Source: Sphingobacterium sp.
Lineage (GTDB): Bacteria; Bacteroidota; Bacteroidia; Sphingobacteriales; Sphingobacteriaceae
Direction: 5' to 3'
Length of the DNA: 64,000 bases
Assembly: GCA_031277685.1 (NCBI GenBank)
Contig: JAITLV010000044.1
Location: 62,001-126,000 of the forward strand
A program made the translations under genes and the position numbers. How positions within the stretch are numbered: position 1 is the first letter of the stretch; each line of letters opens with the position of its first letter. Below are positions 10,525-20,669 of this stretch, in pieces. A model generated the notes under the pieces. That model made no database searches. It was not told the DNA's origin and saw only the letters and a program-made list of their open reading frames with translations.

Positions 10525-11427
10525 ATGAAAGTATTTGTTACAGGCGCTACAGGTTTCGTAGGAACAGCTGTAGTACAGGAATTATTAAGAGCAGGTCACG
10601 AGGTTGTCGGACTTGCAAGGTCGGAAGAATCTGCAAAAAAAATAATTGAGGCAGGAGCAGAGTCCCACTATGGTGATCTTACTGATTTTGACAGTCTAAA
10701 ATCAGGGGCTAAAGCCGCTGATGCCGTTATACACTTAGGATTTGTTCATGATTTCGGGCGTTTTCAGGAAATGTGCGAATTGGATAAAGAAGTGATCGGA
10801 GCCATAGGAGATGCTTTGGTTGGTACAGACAAGCCCTTTCTCATCACTTCCGGCACTGCACTTTTTTCAAAAGATGGTATTACAACAGAGCAGGACCGCA
10901 GTGTCAATCACCCACATCCGAGGGTTGCAACTGAAAATGCCGCGGACGATCAGGTTGCAAAAGGTGTGCGTGTCGCCGTTATTAGATTATCTCCATCTGT
11001 TCATGGTGAAGGAGATAAAATCGGCTTTGTTCCGCTATTTATTAAAATTGCAAGGGAAAAAGGTGTCTCAGCGACTATTGGCGATGGAGTTAACCATTGG
11101 CCAGCTGTACATCGACTGGATGCGGCAAGGCTCTACCGATTGGCACTGGAGCAACCGTTTGAAAAAGGAACCAGATATCATGCAGTATCCGAAGAGGGAA
11201 TTGAGCTTAAGACAGTAGCCGCTGAAATTGCGGAGCGTCTAAATATTCCACTGATCTCATTGAATTCTCAGGAAGCTGAGCAGCATTTTTCCTGGTTTAC
11301 GCATTTTGCAAAGCTTGATAATCCGAGTTCCAGTGAATGGACAAGGAATGCGCTGGGCTGGAAGCCGGTATATCCGACTTTACTGGAAGATTTAAAAGGA
11401 TCGTATTATTTTTCGGAACTCCGATAA
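10525..11427 (+). CDS. NAD(P)-dependent epimerase/dehydratase (extended SDR)
   Basis: MKVFVTGATGFVGTAVVQELLRAGHEVVGLARS Rossmann motif. Confidence 0.92.
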   Translation: MKVFVTGATGFVGTAVVQELLRAGHEVVGLARSEESAKKIIEAGAESHYGDLTDFDSLKSGAKAADAVIHLGFVHDFGRFQEMCELDKEVIGAIGDALVGTDKPFLITSGTALFSKDGITTEQDRSVNHPHPRVATENAADDQVAKGVRVAVIRLSPSVHGEGDKIGFVPLFIKIAREKGVSATIGDGVNHWPAVHRLDAARLYRLALEQPFEKGTRYHAVSEEGIELKTVAAEIAERLNIPLISLNSQEAEQHFSWFTHFAKLDNPSSSEWTRNALGWKPVYPTLLEDLKGSYYFSELR

Positions 11428-11474
11428 TCCGTATTTTTGTTCTTATCCATTTAAATATAAAAGCAGGTAATTCC

Positions 11475-12392
11475 ATGTCCGATAATAAGCCCATTCGAAT
11501 TAAGACCATTTCCGATTTTCACAAACTGCGTGGTCTGCCGGGACCGAAGCACCCGCTGATCAGTGTGATCAATTATGAAGATATGACCGAGCAAGCAAAG
11601 GTCGGAAAACAGAGCCTACTGTTTGATTTTTATACGATTTCGGTAAAACGTGACATGGATCACAAGTACAGGTATGGACAGAATGAATATGATTTTAATG
11701 AAGGAGTGATGTTCTGCATGGCTCCACATCAGGTTTTAAGTGTCATACGTGAAGAACAGGGAAAGAATCCTTCCGGGTGGATGCTGATGATCCATCCGGA
11801 CTTTCTCTGGAATACGGCACTTTCCACTTCGATCAAAAGATATGAATTTTTTGATTATTCGGTCAATGAGGCGCTATTCCTATCAGAAGACGAGGAACTA
11901 AAAATGAAGCAGATCATCGAAAATATCAAGCAGGAGTATCAGAGTAATATAGACCAGTTCAGCCAAAATATTATCATTTCTCATTTAGAGACCCTGTTTA
12001 ATTATTCCGAGCGTTTTTATCAGCGTCAATTTATAACACGTAAGAAAGCCAGTCATCAGTTTTTAGAGAAGCTGGAGATCTTTCTTAATGAATATTTTGA
12101 AGGAGGACATATCCTACGGAATGGGTTGCCGACGGTACAACTGCTGTCCGAAAAGCTAAATATGTCAACCCAATATATGCGGGGTTTGCTCAAATCGCTG
12201 ACAGGACAAACCACGCAACAGATTATCCACGAAAAGGTAATCGAAAAAGCCAAAGAGATGCTTTCTACAACAGAACTTACCATAAGTGAGATCGCTTACG
12301 AGCTTGGTTTTGAACACTCTCAATCATTCAACAAACTATTTAAGGCCAAAACCAATATTTCCCCTATGGAATTTCGTAAATCCTTTAATTGA
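11475..12392 (+). CDS. AraC family transcriptional regulator
   Basis: C-terminal HTH_18 (QLLSEKLNMSTQYMRGLLKSLTG...LTISEIAYELGFEHSQSFNKLFKAKTNISPMEFRK); likely start is ATG 11475 (MSDNKPIRIKTISDFH). Confidence 0.92.
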   Translation: MSDNKPIRIKTISDFHKLRGLPGPKHPLISVINYEDMTEQAKVGKQSLLFDFYTISVKRDMDHKYRYGQNEYDFNEGVMFCMAPHQVLSVIREEQGKNPSGWMLMIHPDFLWNTALSTSIKRYEFFDYSVNEALFLSEDEELKMKQIIENIKQEYQSNIDQFSQNIIISHLETLFNYSERFYQRQFITRKKASHQFLEKLEIFLNEYFEGGHILRNGLPTVQLLSEKLNMSTQYMRGLLKSLTGQTTQQIIHEKVIEKAKEMLSTTELTISEIAYELGFEHSQSFNKLFKAKTNISPMEFRKSFN

Positions 12393-12572
12393 TTAAAACG
12401 TTATTATTTTTTTCTACCGACCTTCGCTGGACGTTTTCCAGCGCTGTTTTGCCGGTTGGAGTTGCAAACTTAGCCGGCATATCAAGGTAAGAACAATAAG
12501 AAACTTAAATTTGAAATAATGATAGAGCCGAAATGAATAACAAATAATTTTAGCGCATTTTACTAATGGGTT

Positions 12573-13439
12573 ATGGCTAGATCAAAAAAAACATTTGGGT
12601 AGGTATGTAGATCCACGTACCGATTTCGGTTGGAAATTTTACTTTGGTAGAGAGGACAACAAAATCTTACTAATTGAGTTTCTCAATAGTCTATTTCATG
12701 GAGAGAAGATAATTTCGGATCTAAGATATAAGCCTATAGAGCAAGATGGCGATTATGAGGAAATGCGTCGTGTTGTATTTGATTTACATTGTATCGGCAG
12801 CGATGGTGAGGTTTTCATCAATAAACAATTAGCGCGAGGAAGAAGGGTAGTGATTATTACCTACCGGAGGTTTACTTTATTGGTATTTTGGAGTTTGACA
12901 TGGATAGAAACGGAAGTTCTGGTATATCCTGTGTTGCAGAGTGTCCTTATTTCTATGATGTGGCGATGTGAGACAAACTGACCAAAGAAATATTCTATGA
13001 TAAATTGGGATATAAAATGATTTCGCTTCCATTATTTAATAAACAGCCGGAAGAACTAAAGACAGTTATGGATCAGTGGTTGTACTTACTTAAACATTTG
13101 AGTACCATGGATAGATTGCCATCATTTTTGGATAAAAGGATATTTGGTCTTACCTTTGAGATAGGAGAGATAGGTAAATTAAGGGAGGAGGAACTAATGT
13201 CATACGAAGCAAGTTTAAAACATAAGCGTGATGCTGAGAGCGTATTTAATTCGGCCAAGAAATCCGGAGAAGCTTTAGGTCACGCTAAGGGTCTGGCAGA
13301 AGGTAAAGCTAAAGGTCTGGCAGAAGGGGAGCGCAAAAAAGCTCTTGAGACTGCTAAAGCATTTAGGGAAATGGGATTACCTATAGCTGATATTGCTAAA
13401 GGCACAGGGCTTTCAGTTGAAGAGGTCGAAAAGCTCTAG
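12573..13439 (+). pseudogene. Rpn family / PD-(D/E)XK nuclease family transposase, disrupted
   Basis: YVDPRTDFGWKFYFGREDNKILLIEFLNSLF...DGDYEEMRRVVFDLHCIGSDGEVFI, then frame shifts (YYLPEVYFIGILEFDMDRNG in another frame), then intact C-terminus AKGLAEGKAKGLAEGERKKALETAKAFREMGLPIADIAKGTGLSVEEVEKL; in-frame TAG after MARSKKTFG. Confidence 0.85.
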
Positions 13440-13541
13440 TACATCGGGGCTGGCATGCCTATAAATGAAACCTTTCTTGCAGCAGGTTGGAACCATAACA
13501 AGCATACCAAACTCTTTGGTTTAAATTTTTCATTTCTTTAA
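13440..13541 (+). pseudogene. orphan C-terminal ORF fragment without start
   Basis: YIGAGMPINETFLAAGWNHNKHTKLFGLNFSFL* begins immediately after the Rpn stop codon. Confidence 0.35.
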
Positions 13542-13948
13542 TGATTTCTGACTCCTTTCAGATGCCAACGCAATTCCTCGGGAACTAATTCATAGGCGAA
13601 GCTGGAGATTCCAAAATCTTTTGAGAATAGTTCTCTATCATTTTGCCAAACAGTTATTTGATCCCAATAAGCCAGGAAGAAATCCCCTTCCTGAATAAAG
13701 TCCATCCAGCCATCGGCTTTAATTGATGCTTGCTTGTTAGTCAATATAATACCCGAGTAATTCTCCAGGCTACCATCCAGAAACATTCCATAATGTCCTT
13801 CTATACAGGATTCTGACCAGTCAAAATCAAATTTAAAACACATGCCCAGCAAATTATTTAATTCGTTAGCAAGTTGGATTTGTACCAGTTCCCTTAATTT
13901 TGGCCCCATAACCCTTGAAAGGCCATATTTATCGCAATTATCTTCCAT
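13538..13948 (-). CDS. hypothetical protein, 136 aa
   Basis: Coding-like ORF; no family recognised. Confidence 0.6.
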   Translation of the reverse strand: MEDNCDKYGLSRVMGPKLRELVQIQLANELNNLLGMCFKFDFDWSESCIEGHYGMFLDGSLENYSGIILTNKQASIKADGWMDFIQEGDFFLAYWDQITVWQNDRELFSKDFGISSFAYELVPEELRWHLKGVRNH

Positions 13949-13951
13949 AGA
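13914..13951. repeat. 38-bp perfect repeat copy 1 (start of the 136-aa gene)
   Basis: cttgaaaggccatatttatcgcaattatcttccataga, identical to 19201..19238. Confidence 0.9.
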
Positions 13952-13954
13952 TTC

Positions 13955-14443
13955 CTATTTACGTGTTGAAAGTACTTTTTTCAATTTAAAGCCAGTATAT
14001 CCGATCAAGGGAAATACGGCTGAGAGAATAACATAGCTGCATTTCGCTTGAAATTGCCAATTTATATTCAATGGGAGTGGGATTCTCTTGAAGAGATCAG
14101 CTATGAAAACATCATATGATATGTAATAGGCCTCAGGAATCAGCCATAAAATGGTGATATCTATATTTTTGTTAAACTGATAATTTCCCGTGATGAGTAC
14201 ACACGATATAAGTATGATCAACCCAATCAATGCTGGCCAGAATATAGAGAATATCTTTCTATTTCTTTGCGCGTATAGGTATCCTGCATAAATAAGTCCT
14301 GCAACTTGCAATCCAAAAATAATCAGGTTAAAATTTAAACTCTGCGTAAAATACCTCAGCCAATCACCGTCTGTTAATACTGCATAAAATGTCAAAGCCA
14401 TAAAACTGAGGTGTACAAATAGGGGAGCGTTAATTCTCTTCAT
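13955..14443 (-). CDS. hypothetical multi-pass membrane protein
   Basis: Four or five hydrophobic segments; stop overlaps neighbourhood of upstream lipoprotein gene. Confidence 0.65.
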   Translation of the reverse strand: MKRINAPLFVHLSFMALTFYAVLTDGDWLRYFTQSLNFNLIIFGLQVAGLIYAGYLYAQRNRKIFSIFWPALIGLIILISCVLITGNYQFNKNIDITILWLIPEAYYISYDVFIADLFKRIPLPLNINWQFQAKCSYVILSAVFPLIGYTGFKLKKVLSTRK

Positions 14444-15017
14444 TATCCATATTACGTTTATGGAATCTCAATGTTTTTATCGCTTCGAGAAGATCCTCTT
14501 CTGTTTGCGTTTTTAGATCTGCTCCACAGAGATTAAATCGGACTTTTGAAGAGTCTCCCCATAGGCTGCCGATGTATATGCCAGTCGTACCTTTTCCGGA
14601 TACCCTAGGAAATACGATTTTGGCTCTCCTGTTATCAATGGTATCCCAGGATACATTTTGTTTTCTGTACAGATCTGCATCAAGATCAAAATCCAGTATC
14701 GGCATATCTTTTACAATAATATAGTCCGAAGAGTCTGTTGCGCTTTCCTCCATCATTTGTCTCGTAATGACTTCTATGTTATGCTCTGTCAAACTATTTG
14801 AATACATGCCCAGATCAAAGTAAAGCGTATCCGTATTGTCTACAGCAATTGCGCCGACATAACTGTCGATACTGTTTTGTTTGACCTGCTGCCACTTATA
14901 AGGAACTTCAAGCGTAAATAGACCAAAATCCATTGTCTTTGTGCGCGATGGATCTTTGCACCCGACAATGAGGATAGTAAGGGCAGAAATGTGGGATAGT
15001 TTTATGAACTGTTTCAT
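14430..15017 (-). CDS. hypothetical lipoprotein
   Basis: Lipobox-like ALTILIVGCKD; overlaps the membrane protein gene by 14 nt. Confidence 0.65.
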   Translation of the reverse strand: MKQFIKLSHISALTILIVGCKDPSRTKTMDFGLFTLEVPYKWQQVKQNSIDSYVGAIAVDNTDTLYFDLGMYSNSLTEHNIEVITRQMMEESATDSSDYIIVKDMPILDFDLDADLYRKQNVSWDTIDNRRAKIVFPRVSGKGTTGIYIGSLWGDSSKVRFNLCGADLKTQTEEDLLEAIKTLRFHKRNMDNEEN

Positions 15018-15141
15018 GCTATGGCTTATGTGTTGAATTTACAAAATTAGGCTGACTATCCATCTATGGCCAATATTTTTTATTATTAAATCGCAAATCG
15101 GTGGAGTGGAAGTGCCAAATTAATTATTAGCTTCGTGTGAT

Positions 15142-15609
15142 ATGATTTTCTTTTTAGATATAGACGGTGTCATGGTACATGCCAATCTACATAGGCTGGT
15201 AGAGCAGGCAACCGACGGCTTTTATATATTCAGTAGTACAGCTGTTGAAACATTTAATACGATATTCATTGCAAAAGAAGATCAAATTATCCTTTCTAGC
15301 TCGCACCGTTTTAGATATACAATAGCAGAATGGAAAAAGATATTTCTTGATAGGGATATTCGAATAGGTTCGCTTAAGTTATTGGATGATGTAAAACAAC
15401 ACTTAAATCATCGTTTTACACGGAAAGATCAGGTATTGGGGCAGATTGTGCGTCAAGGCCTGCAAACGGAAGAAATAATCATTATAGACGATGACAAATC
15501 ATTAAATGAATTACCACAAGCATTGAAGTCAAGGTTAGTGTTGACATCTTCTTATATCGGATTGACTGAAAAGGATCTTCCCAAATTGAAGACCATACTC
15601 AATAGGTAA
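15142..15609 (+). CDS. HAD-like domain protein
   Basis: FLDIDGV N-terminal DxD motif, SSSHRFR, IIIIDDDKSL; resembles HAD domain found in RNA-repair associated proteins. Confidence 0.7.
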   Translation: MIFFLDIDGVMVHANLHRLVEQATDGFYIFSSTAVETFNTIFIAKEDQIILSSSHRFRYTIAEWKKIFLDRDIRIGSLKLLDDVKQHLNHRFTRKDQVLGQIVRQGLQTEEIIIIDDDKSLNELPQALKSRLVLTSSYIGLTEKDLPKLKTILNR

Positions 15610-15699
15610 TTCCCATTAGTTATTGCATTGATTATAACCCTGTGACAACACTTCGATTTGTTCGATTCTCAATGTTGTTTTTTGTTTATATCTCTATGA

Positions 15700-15909
15700 C
15701 TAGGTTCTTATTAAATCCATTATACAGTTCATTGATATAGCCGTTGGTATCTTATAATTTTTAACAATCCAATTTTTAAATCCGTTTGTACCATAAGGTG
15801 GCTCAGGTAATATTTCAATCATGTGAGGAGGAATATCCGAGATTGAGTCATCCAAAACAAGGGACTGACCGACAGCCTGCGCTGAGATGCTTATCGATAC
15901 AATACACAT
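15700..15909 (-). pseudogene. TonB C-terminal-like protein, truncated
   Basis: LPEPPYGTNGFKNWIVKNYKIP resembles the start of TonB_C domains; ORF then diverges and stops. Confidence 0.4.
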
Positions 15910-15966
15910 AAATGATAATTTACCTCCTGATACAAGGTCGTTATTATGTTTTAAATATAAAAAACG

Positions 15967-17109
15967 CTATTGTTTAACAGCATTAAAAATGATATTTTCC
16001 ATTTGCCCGATCTTTTCCTGACTATGTACATCATTAGCGATAATAAAAATGCCCAATTGTTGCGCCGGATAAATAGTACATAAGCTGTTAAAGCCCAATT
16101 TTGTATTTCCGTCATGGTAAAAATAACGGATACAGTTTTCCGTATTATACATCCAGTTGAGTCCGACAGCAAAGCCGTTAGCACTAGTCCAGGTCAGTTG
16201 ATGAGAAAAACGAATTGCCGGATCAAGCTCGTCCAGCTGCGCTTTAACATAACCAAGCAGATCATACATTGTAGCGTTGATACTTGGCCCTATGTAATAG
16301 CCCTCCAAGTTGACATATGATTGTGGCTTACCGTCTTTGGTATAACCTTGAGCAGTTAGTTTCATCTGCTTTTTGTTCAGGATAGGAGTAATTTCATGAA
16401 GGTTCAACCGCGTCTGCAAATATTCTGTTATCAGTTTTTCGTAACTGCGGCGGTACACCCGTTCTAAAATGTATTGCAAAAGCATCACTGCATTTGTGTT
16501 GTAGCGATACCTGATGCCAGGTATGGTATCCGGAACGACATTATGAAGATCTTTCAGCAAGCTATCTGCATTGTAATGTGATAAATAATCAGCCTGTCCT
16601 GCAAAACTTAATTCGCGAAGTTTATTTTTTTCCGCAGGATAAAGATCTCGAATAATACCCGGCAGACCCGAAGTATGGTTAGCCAATTGAACCACCGTAA
16701 CGGAATGTCCCTGATATTGAAGATTTGGATAGATACTAGGAAGGTATTTACGGATGTCATCATGTAGACCTATTCGTTTGTCTATAACCGCTTGTGCAAG
16801 TAGTGTGCCTGTAAAAGTTTTTGCGATTGATCCGATATTATAATATAAATCATCAGATGGTAACTTACCGCTACCCTTTACATTTTCACCGTAATGATAA
16901 CTGTAGGCCTTTCCTCTGTATACAATTCCAATGTTAAGTCCATGGGCGGTGCTATCTGACATATATTGCACTGCCGCCCTATCGACAGCATGGTCAAGTT
17001 CGGATCGGAGAGGATTATCGGTTCTAACCTGCGCCGGAGATTTATTAGACGAAATTAAGGAACCTACCAGCAAAATAAAAACTTTTATATTCATAATATT
17101 TCTATTCAT
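15967..17109 (-). CDS. serine hydrolase / beta-lactamase family protein
   Basis: YYNIGSIAKTFTGTLLAQAV (SxxK), YRYNTNAVMLLQYILERV. Confidence 0.9.
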   Translation of the reverse strand: MNRNIMNIKVFILLVGSLISSNKSPAQVRTDNPLRSELDHAVDRAAVQYMSDSTAHGLNIGIVYRGKAYSYHYGENVKGSGKLPSDDLYYNIGSIAKTFTGTLLAQAVIDKRIGLHDDIRKYLPSIYPNLQYQGHSVTVVQLANHTSGLPGIIRDLYPAEKNKLRELSFAGQADYLSHYNADSLLKDLHNVVPDTIPGIRYRYNTNAVMLLQYILERVYRRSYEKLITEYLQTRLNLHEITPILNKKQMKLTAQGYTKDGKPQSYVNLEGYYIGPSINATMYDLLGYVKAQLDELDPAIRFSHQLTWTSANGFAVGLNWMYNTENCIRYFYHDGNTKLGFNSLCTIYPAQQLGIFIIANDVHSQEKIGQMENIIFNAVKQ

Positions 17110-17314
17110 TTAAGGATCGCATTCAGGTATCGTCGGTACACCATTATATCGAATGTCCACTACTGTAAAACTTTAAATTTCAAAGCTAAGGATAAATTAT
17201 GCAGCTGACGGAAGATGGAAAGATCGATCTCTCAGCAACTTTTTCCAAGTGTCTGGATAATTGGTTTCCATCAATATTTTCTACACTTTGATTGCATTCT
17301 TTTTATTGGTTATT

Positions 17315-18190
17315 TTAGATATCAACGGTATATTCCCAATAATGATCTGTCTTGTCATTACAGAGAAAACCCTCAAACAAATGGCTGGCGATAAGCTGAT
17401 CCATTTTTTTACGATCTGTTGCGATGAGAAAGAAGAAGCTATCCCATTCAATGGTAAACAGAATTTCTTTATCAGCCGAGTATAGGTAATAATCTTTACC
17501 GCCGATTTCATCACAGAATTCATATTCCGTTAATCGATCAAGATCTATAGTTGTGGTGTTTTCATAAAACTCGTCGGTTATCAGGATCTGGTTCTTTCCC
17601 AAGAGTTTGAGAGCTTTACGGATAGCCATCTTTGAAAGTATACCAAACGCACCTTCAGTCGGGTGGTAGATACTTTCGTGGTCTGTAAAATTGTTAAGCT
17701 TTTCCATGAGGTCCGGTCTCGTAAAATTCCGGTTTAGCCCACCTATAGAAGTCCTTAGGGCTGTATTAAGTTCCGCATAACCTGCAAGACAAGAGCCGTT
17801 CACAATATTTTTCCAAGGTGTTCCTTTACCCTTACTAAAAATTTCTTCATCGGCAGGGTATCGGTCATTGTCGTAGCTATAGATTTCCCTATTCGCTTCG
17901 GGAAGTTTTTTTATTAAATCAATTTCCTTCAGCGCTTCTTCGTGCGATAGTAACTTGGCTTTTTTTAGATTACTTTTATCAGTTTCCTCTCTATCAAGTT
18001 GAAAGAAGGGGAGGAATGCAATGAAAACGGTGTTATAATGATCTTCAAAATGCTCTTTTATTGCCCCTTCATAAGGGTATAACTTTTGCTCGTCAAATAT
18101 GTTGCCCATAAAATATTGGTTAAGTATGAATAGCCTTTCTTTCAAATCCAATATATGTAATTTTGCATTAAATGAGTTTGGCAAAATCAT
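17315..18190 (-). CDS. hypothetical protein, possibly DUF2711-like
   Basis: ELNTALRTSIGGLNRNFTRPDL...YHPTEGAFGILSK pattern; assignment from memory only. Confidence 0.45.
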   Translation of the reverse strand: MILPNSFNAKLHILDLKERLFILNQYFMGNIFDEQKLYPYEGAIKEHFEDHYNTVFIAFLPFFQLDREETDKSNLKKAKLLSHEEALKEIDLIKKLPEANREIYSYDNDRYPADEEIFSKGKGTPWKNIVNGSCLAGYAELNTALRTSIGGLNRNFTRPDLMEKLNNFTDHESIYHPTEGAFGILSKMAIRKALKLLGKNQILITDEFYENTTTIDLDRLTEYEFCDEIGGKDYYLYSADKEILFTIEWDSFFFLIATDRKKMDQLIASHLFEGFLCNDKTDHYWEYTVDI

Positions 18191-19093
18191 TTATTTACAA
18201 AGTGATTTCAGTTTTTCAAAATCTTTGTCTACTTCAAAATGGGGATCTTTCTGAAGGTTTAGGGACAACGCTTTTTTAAAATCTTTACAAGCATTGCTCT
18301 CATCACCAAGATCTAAATAAATGGCCGCCCGATTAAAGTAACCTATAGGATAATTCTTGTTTGATTTTAAAGCTTTCTCTATTTCCGCTAGTGCTTCTTT
18401 AGGTCTATTTGTTTCTCTATAGAGATTCGCTCGATTGTTATAAAGTATATGGAGGTCAGGTTGATTAGGAAATTCATTTAGTATTTTATCATAGTCCACA
18501 AGCGCTTCATCATATAGTTTTAGTTCCTTTTTAACGTTTATCAAATTTGCAAGCGACTTAAAATCTTTTGGAGATATTTTTAATTGTGATATTAGATCAT
18601 GTTTTGCATTCTCATAATCTTTTAATCTGATATAAGAATATGCTCTGTCAAAATAAATGTCTGGGTGTGCAGGATTTATTTCAATTACCTTCGAATAGTC
18701 AGAAATTGCTTTGTCAAATGCAGCAACTTCTTTATAAGCACCTGCTCTAGCATAGATCACATCGATGTTTTTAGGGGATAAATCCAGAAATTTTGAATAA
18801 TCAGCTATTGCAAGGTCGAAATTTCCACGAAACCGGTGAATGTTGCCTCTATTTGCATAGGCTCCGGGTGAATTAGGATACATATTTATTGCTTTATCAA
18901 AAGCTGAAAAAGCCTCGTCAAATTTTTCTTTTTTTGCATATTTTATACCTTGCGCGTTTAATTCTTCTATGGTCTGAGCGCTTAAACTCTGACAGAACAA
19001 AATTATAACTATGAGTGATAGTATCTTTTTCATTTTGGGAATATATAAAGCTAGATAATATGGGTTTATGCAACCAATATACAAAAAGTTCAA
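18191..19093 (-). CDS. tetratricopeptide repeat protein
   Basis: TPR units AFDKAINMYPNSPGAYANRGNIHRFRGNFDLAIADYSKFLDLSPKN. Confidence 0.93.
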   Translation of the reverse strand: MNFLYIGCINPYYLALYIPKMKKILSLIVIILFCQSLSAQTIEELNAQGIKYAKKEKFDEAFSAFDKAINMYPNSPGAYANRGNIHRFRGNFDLAIADYSKFLDLSPKNIDVIYARAGAYKEVAAFDKAISDYSKVIEINPAHPDIYFDRAYSYIRLKDYENAKHDLISQLKISPKDFKSLANLINVKKELKLYDEALVDYDKILNEFPNQPDLHILYNNRANLYRETNRPKEALAEIEKALKSNKNYPIGYFNRAAIYLDLGDESNACKDFKKALSLNLQKDPHFEVDKDFEKLKSLCK

Positions 19094-19200
19094 TAAATTG
19101 ATGTGGTATACTGTTACTAATTTTGCCTGATTCTGAATTTAATACCCAACTTCATCAAAGTTGGCTAGCTCCGTTTCTAACGAACCATTCAAATATAGTA

Positions 19201-19238
19201 CTTGAAAGGCCATATTTATCGCAATTATCTTCCATAGA
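19201..19238. repeat. 38-bp perfect repeat copy 2
   Basis: Identical to 13914..13951; on the minus strand encodes MEDNCDKYGLS then diverges. Confidence 0.9.
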
Positions 19239-19367
19239 CATCGATGGAAAATTTACGAAGTTGAAAGAAAGCCCAATAGTACAAGAAATAAAAAACGAGA
19301 GGCTGAATATAAAAAATTAAATATTCCAAGTGAAACACAGCTAGTGGAAAATCAATAATATAAAACA

Positions 19368-19790
19368 ATGAACTATAAACAGTTTATTTCAAATCAAGAA
19401 TGGATACATTTTAACTATCCCTCCAATTTAATCAATGTTGAGGAGGATGAGAGTACTTACTTATTTTATACTGAAGATACTGGAAGTTTTAGAATAACTC
19501 CTTTAAAGCTTGAAGGTAGTGCTAATTTTGATGCTGAGCAATATCTATCAGATATATGTAATGAAAACGACGGAGAAATATTAGAGAATCAACAAAATAT
19601 CAGCTATGTATTCTATATTTCAAAATCGGTTGATGAAGATGAAGACTTAACGATTTTTAATTGGATTTTTGCGATAGAAGATAAAATAGTTTATTGCAGT
19701 TATACAATTGACACTGAAACCGAGAATGAGACGGAGATAACTGATGAAAAGAAAGAGATAGAAAAAATTATTTCAAGTTTAAAAATATAA
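19368..19790 (+). CDS. hypothetical protein, 140 aa
   Basis: Acidic globular ORF with coding-like composition. Confidence 0.6.
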   Translation: MNYKQFISNQEWIHFNYPSNLINVEEDESTYLFYTEDTGSFRITPLKLEGSANFDAEQYLSDICNENDGEILENQQNISYVFYISKSVDEDEDLTIFNWIFAIEDKIVYCSYTIDTETENETEITDEKKEIEKIISSLKI

Positions 19791-19799
19791 TATATTAAA

Positions 19800-20591
19800 A
19801 TGACAGGTTGGTCTACATCGTATTGTGAAGTGAACAATATAATTATTCATTATACAAGAACAGGTGGCGATAAGCCTCCATTAATACTATTACACGGATT
19901 AATGACTAGCGGGCTATGTTGGATTGATCTAGCGACGGCTCTTGAGAAAGATTATGATATCATAATGCCTGACGCACGAGGACATGGCGAGTCGAGCAAA
20001 TCTGGACACGGATACTTATATGAACACCATGCAAATGACATAATAGGGCTAATAGAGTCTCTAAAGTTATCACCCGCAAATTTATTGGGTCATTCGATGG
20101 GGGGAATGACCGTAGCCTTAGCTTCGACTTACAAGCCTACGCTATTTCGTAGTGTGGTTTTAGCCGATCCAACATTTCTAACATTGGAAGTGCAGCATCA
20201 AGTTTATAAAAGTGATGTTATTGACCAACATCGAAAGGTTTTGGCTATGTCCCTTGATGAGTTAATTTCGAGTGCACAAATTCGGTATCCAAATCGTTCA
20301 AAAAGAACAATCGAGACATTTGCCAAAGCAAGACTTCAAACCAGTATACATGCTTTTGAAGTGCTTACTCCACCTAATCCAGATTTTAGAGAACTGGTAA
20401 GAAACATTACTGTTCCATGTCTACTTCTATTTGGAGATAGAGGAATTATATCTTCAGCTGTTGCGAACGAATTGAAGGATCTGAATTCTCTGTTAGAAAG
20501 TAAACAAATTTTTAATGCTGGTCATTCACTTCATCTAGACCAACCTGATTGCTTTTTATCTGAGGTGAGATCATTTTTGCAATCTATTTAA
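19800..20591 (+). CDS. alpha/beta hydrolase
   Basis: LILLHGLMTSGLCW, NLLGHSMGGMTVALAS nucleophile elbow. Confidence 0.92.
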   Translation: MTGWSTSYCEVNNIIIHYTRTGGDKPPLILLHGLMTSGLCWIDLATALEKDYDIIMPDARGHGESSKSGHGYLYEHHANDIIGLIESLKLSPANLLGHSMGGMTVALASTYKPTLFRSVVLADPTFLTLEVQHQVYKSDVIDQHRKVLAMSLDELISSAQIRYPNRSKRTIETFAKARLQTSIHAFEVLTPPNPDFRELVRNITVPCLLLFGDRGIISSAVANELKDLNSLLESKQIFNAGHSLHLDQPDCFLSEVRSFLQSI

Positions 20592-20669
20592 AATTTATAT
20601 GTACTTCATTTTTAAGTGTTTTGCGTAATATCCAAATTTAATTGTCTATATTTTAATAAACTGACTGAT

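Noticed and set aside
10811-11218. 135-aa alternate-frame ORF inside the SDR epimerase
   Set aside because: Same-strand alternate frame of a well-supported gene
13273-13330. 24-nt period tandem repeat (GGTCTGGCAGAAGG...)
   Set aside because: Explained by the AKGLAEG-type linker typical of Rpn transposases
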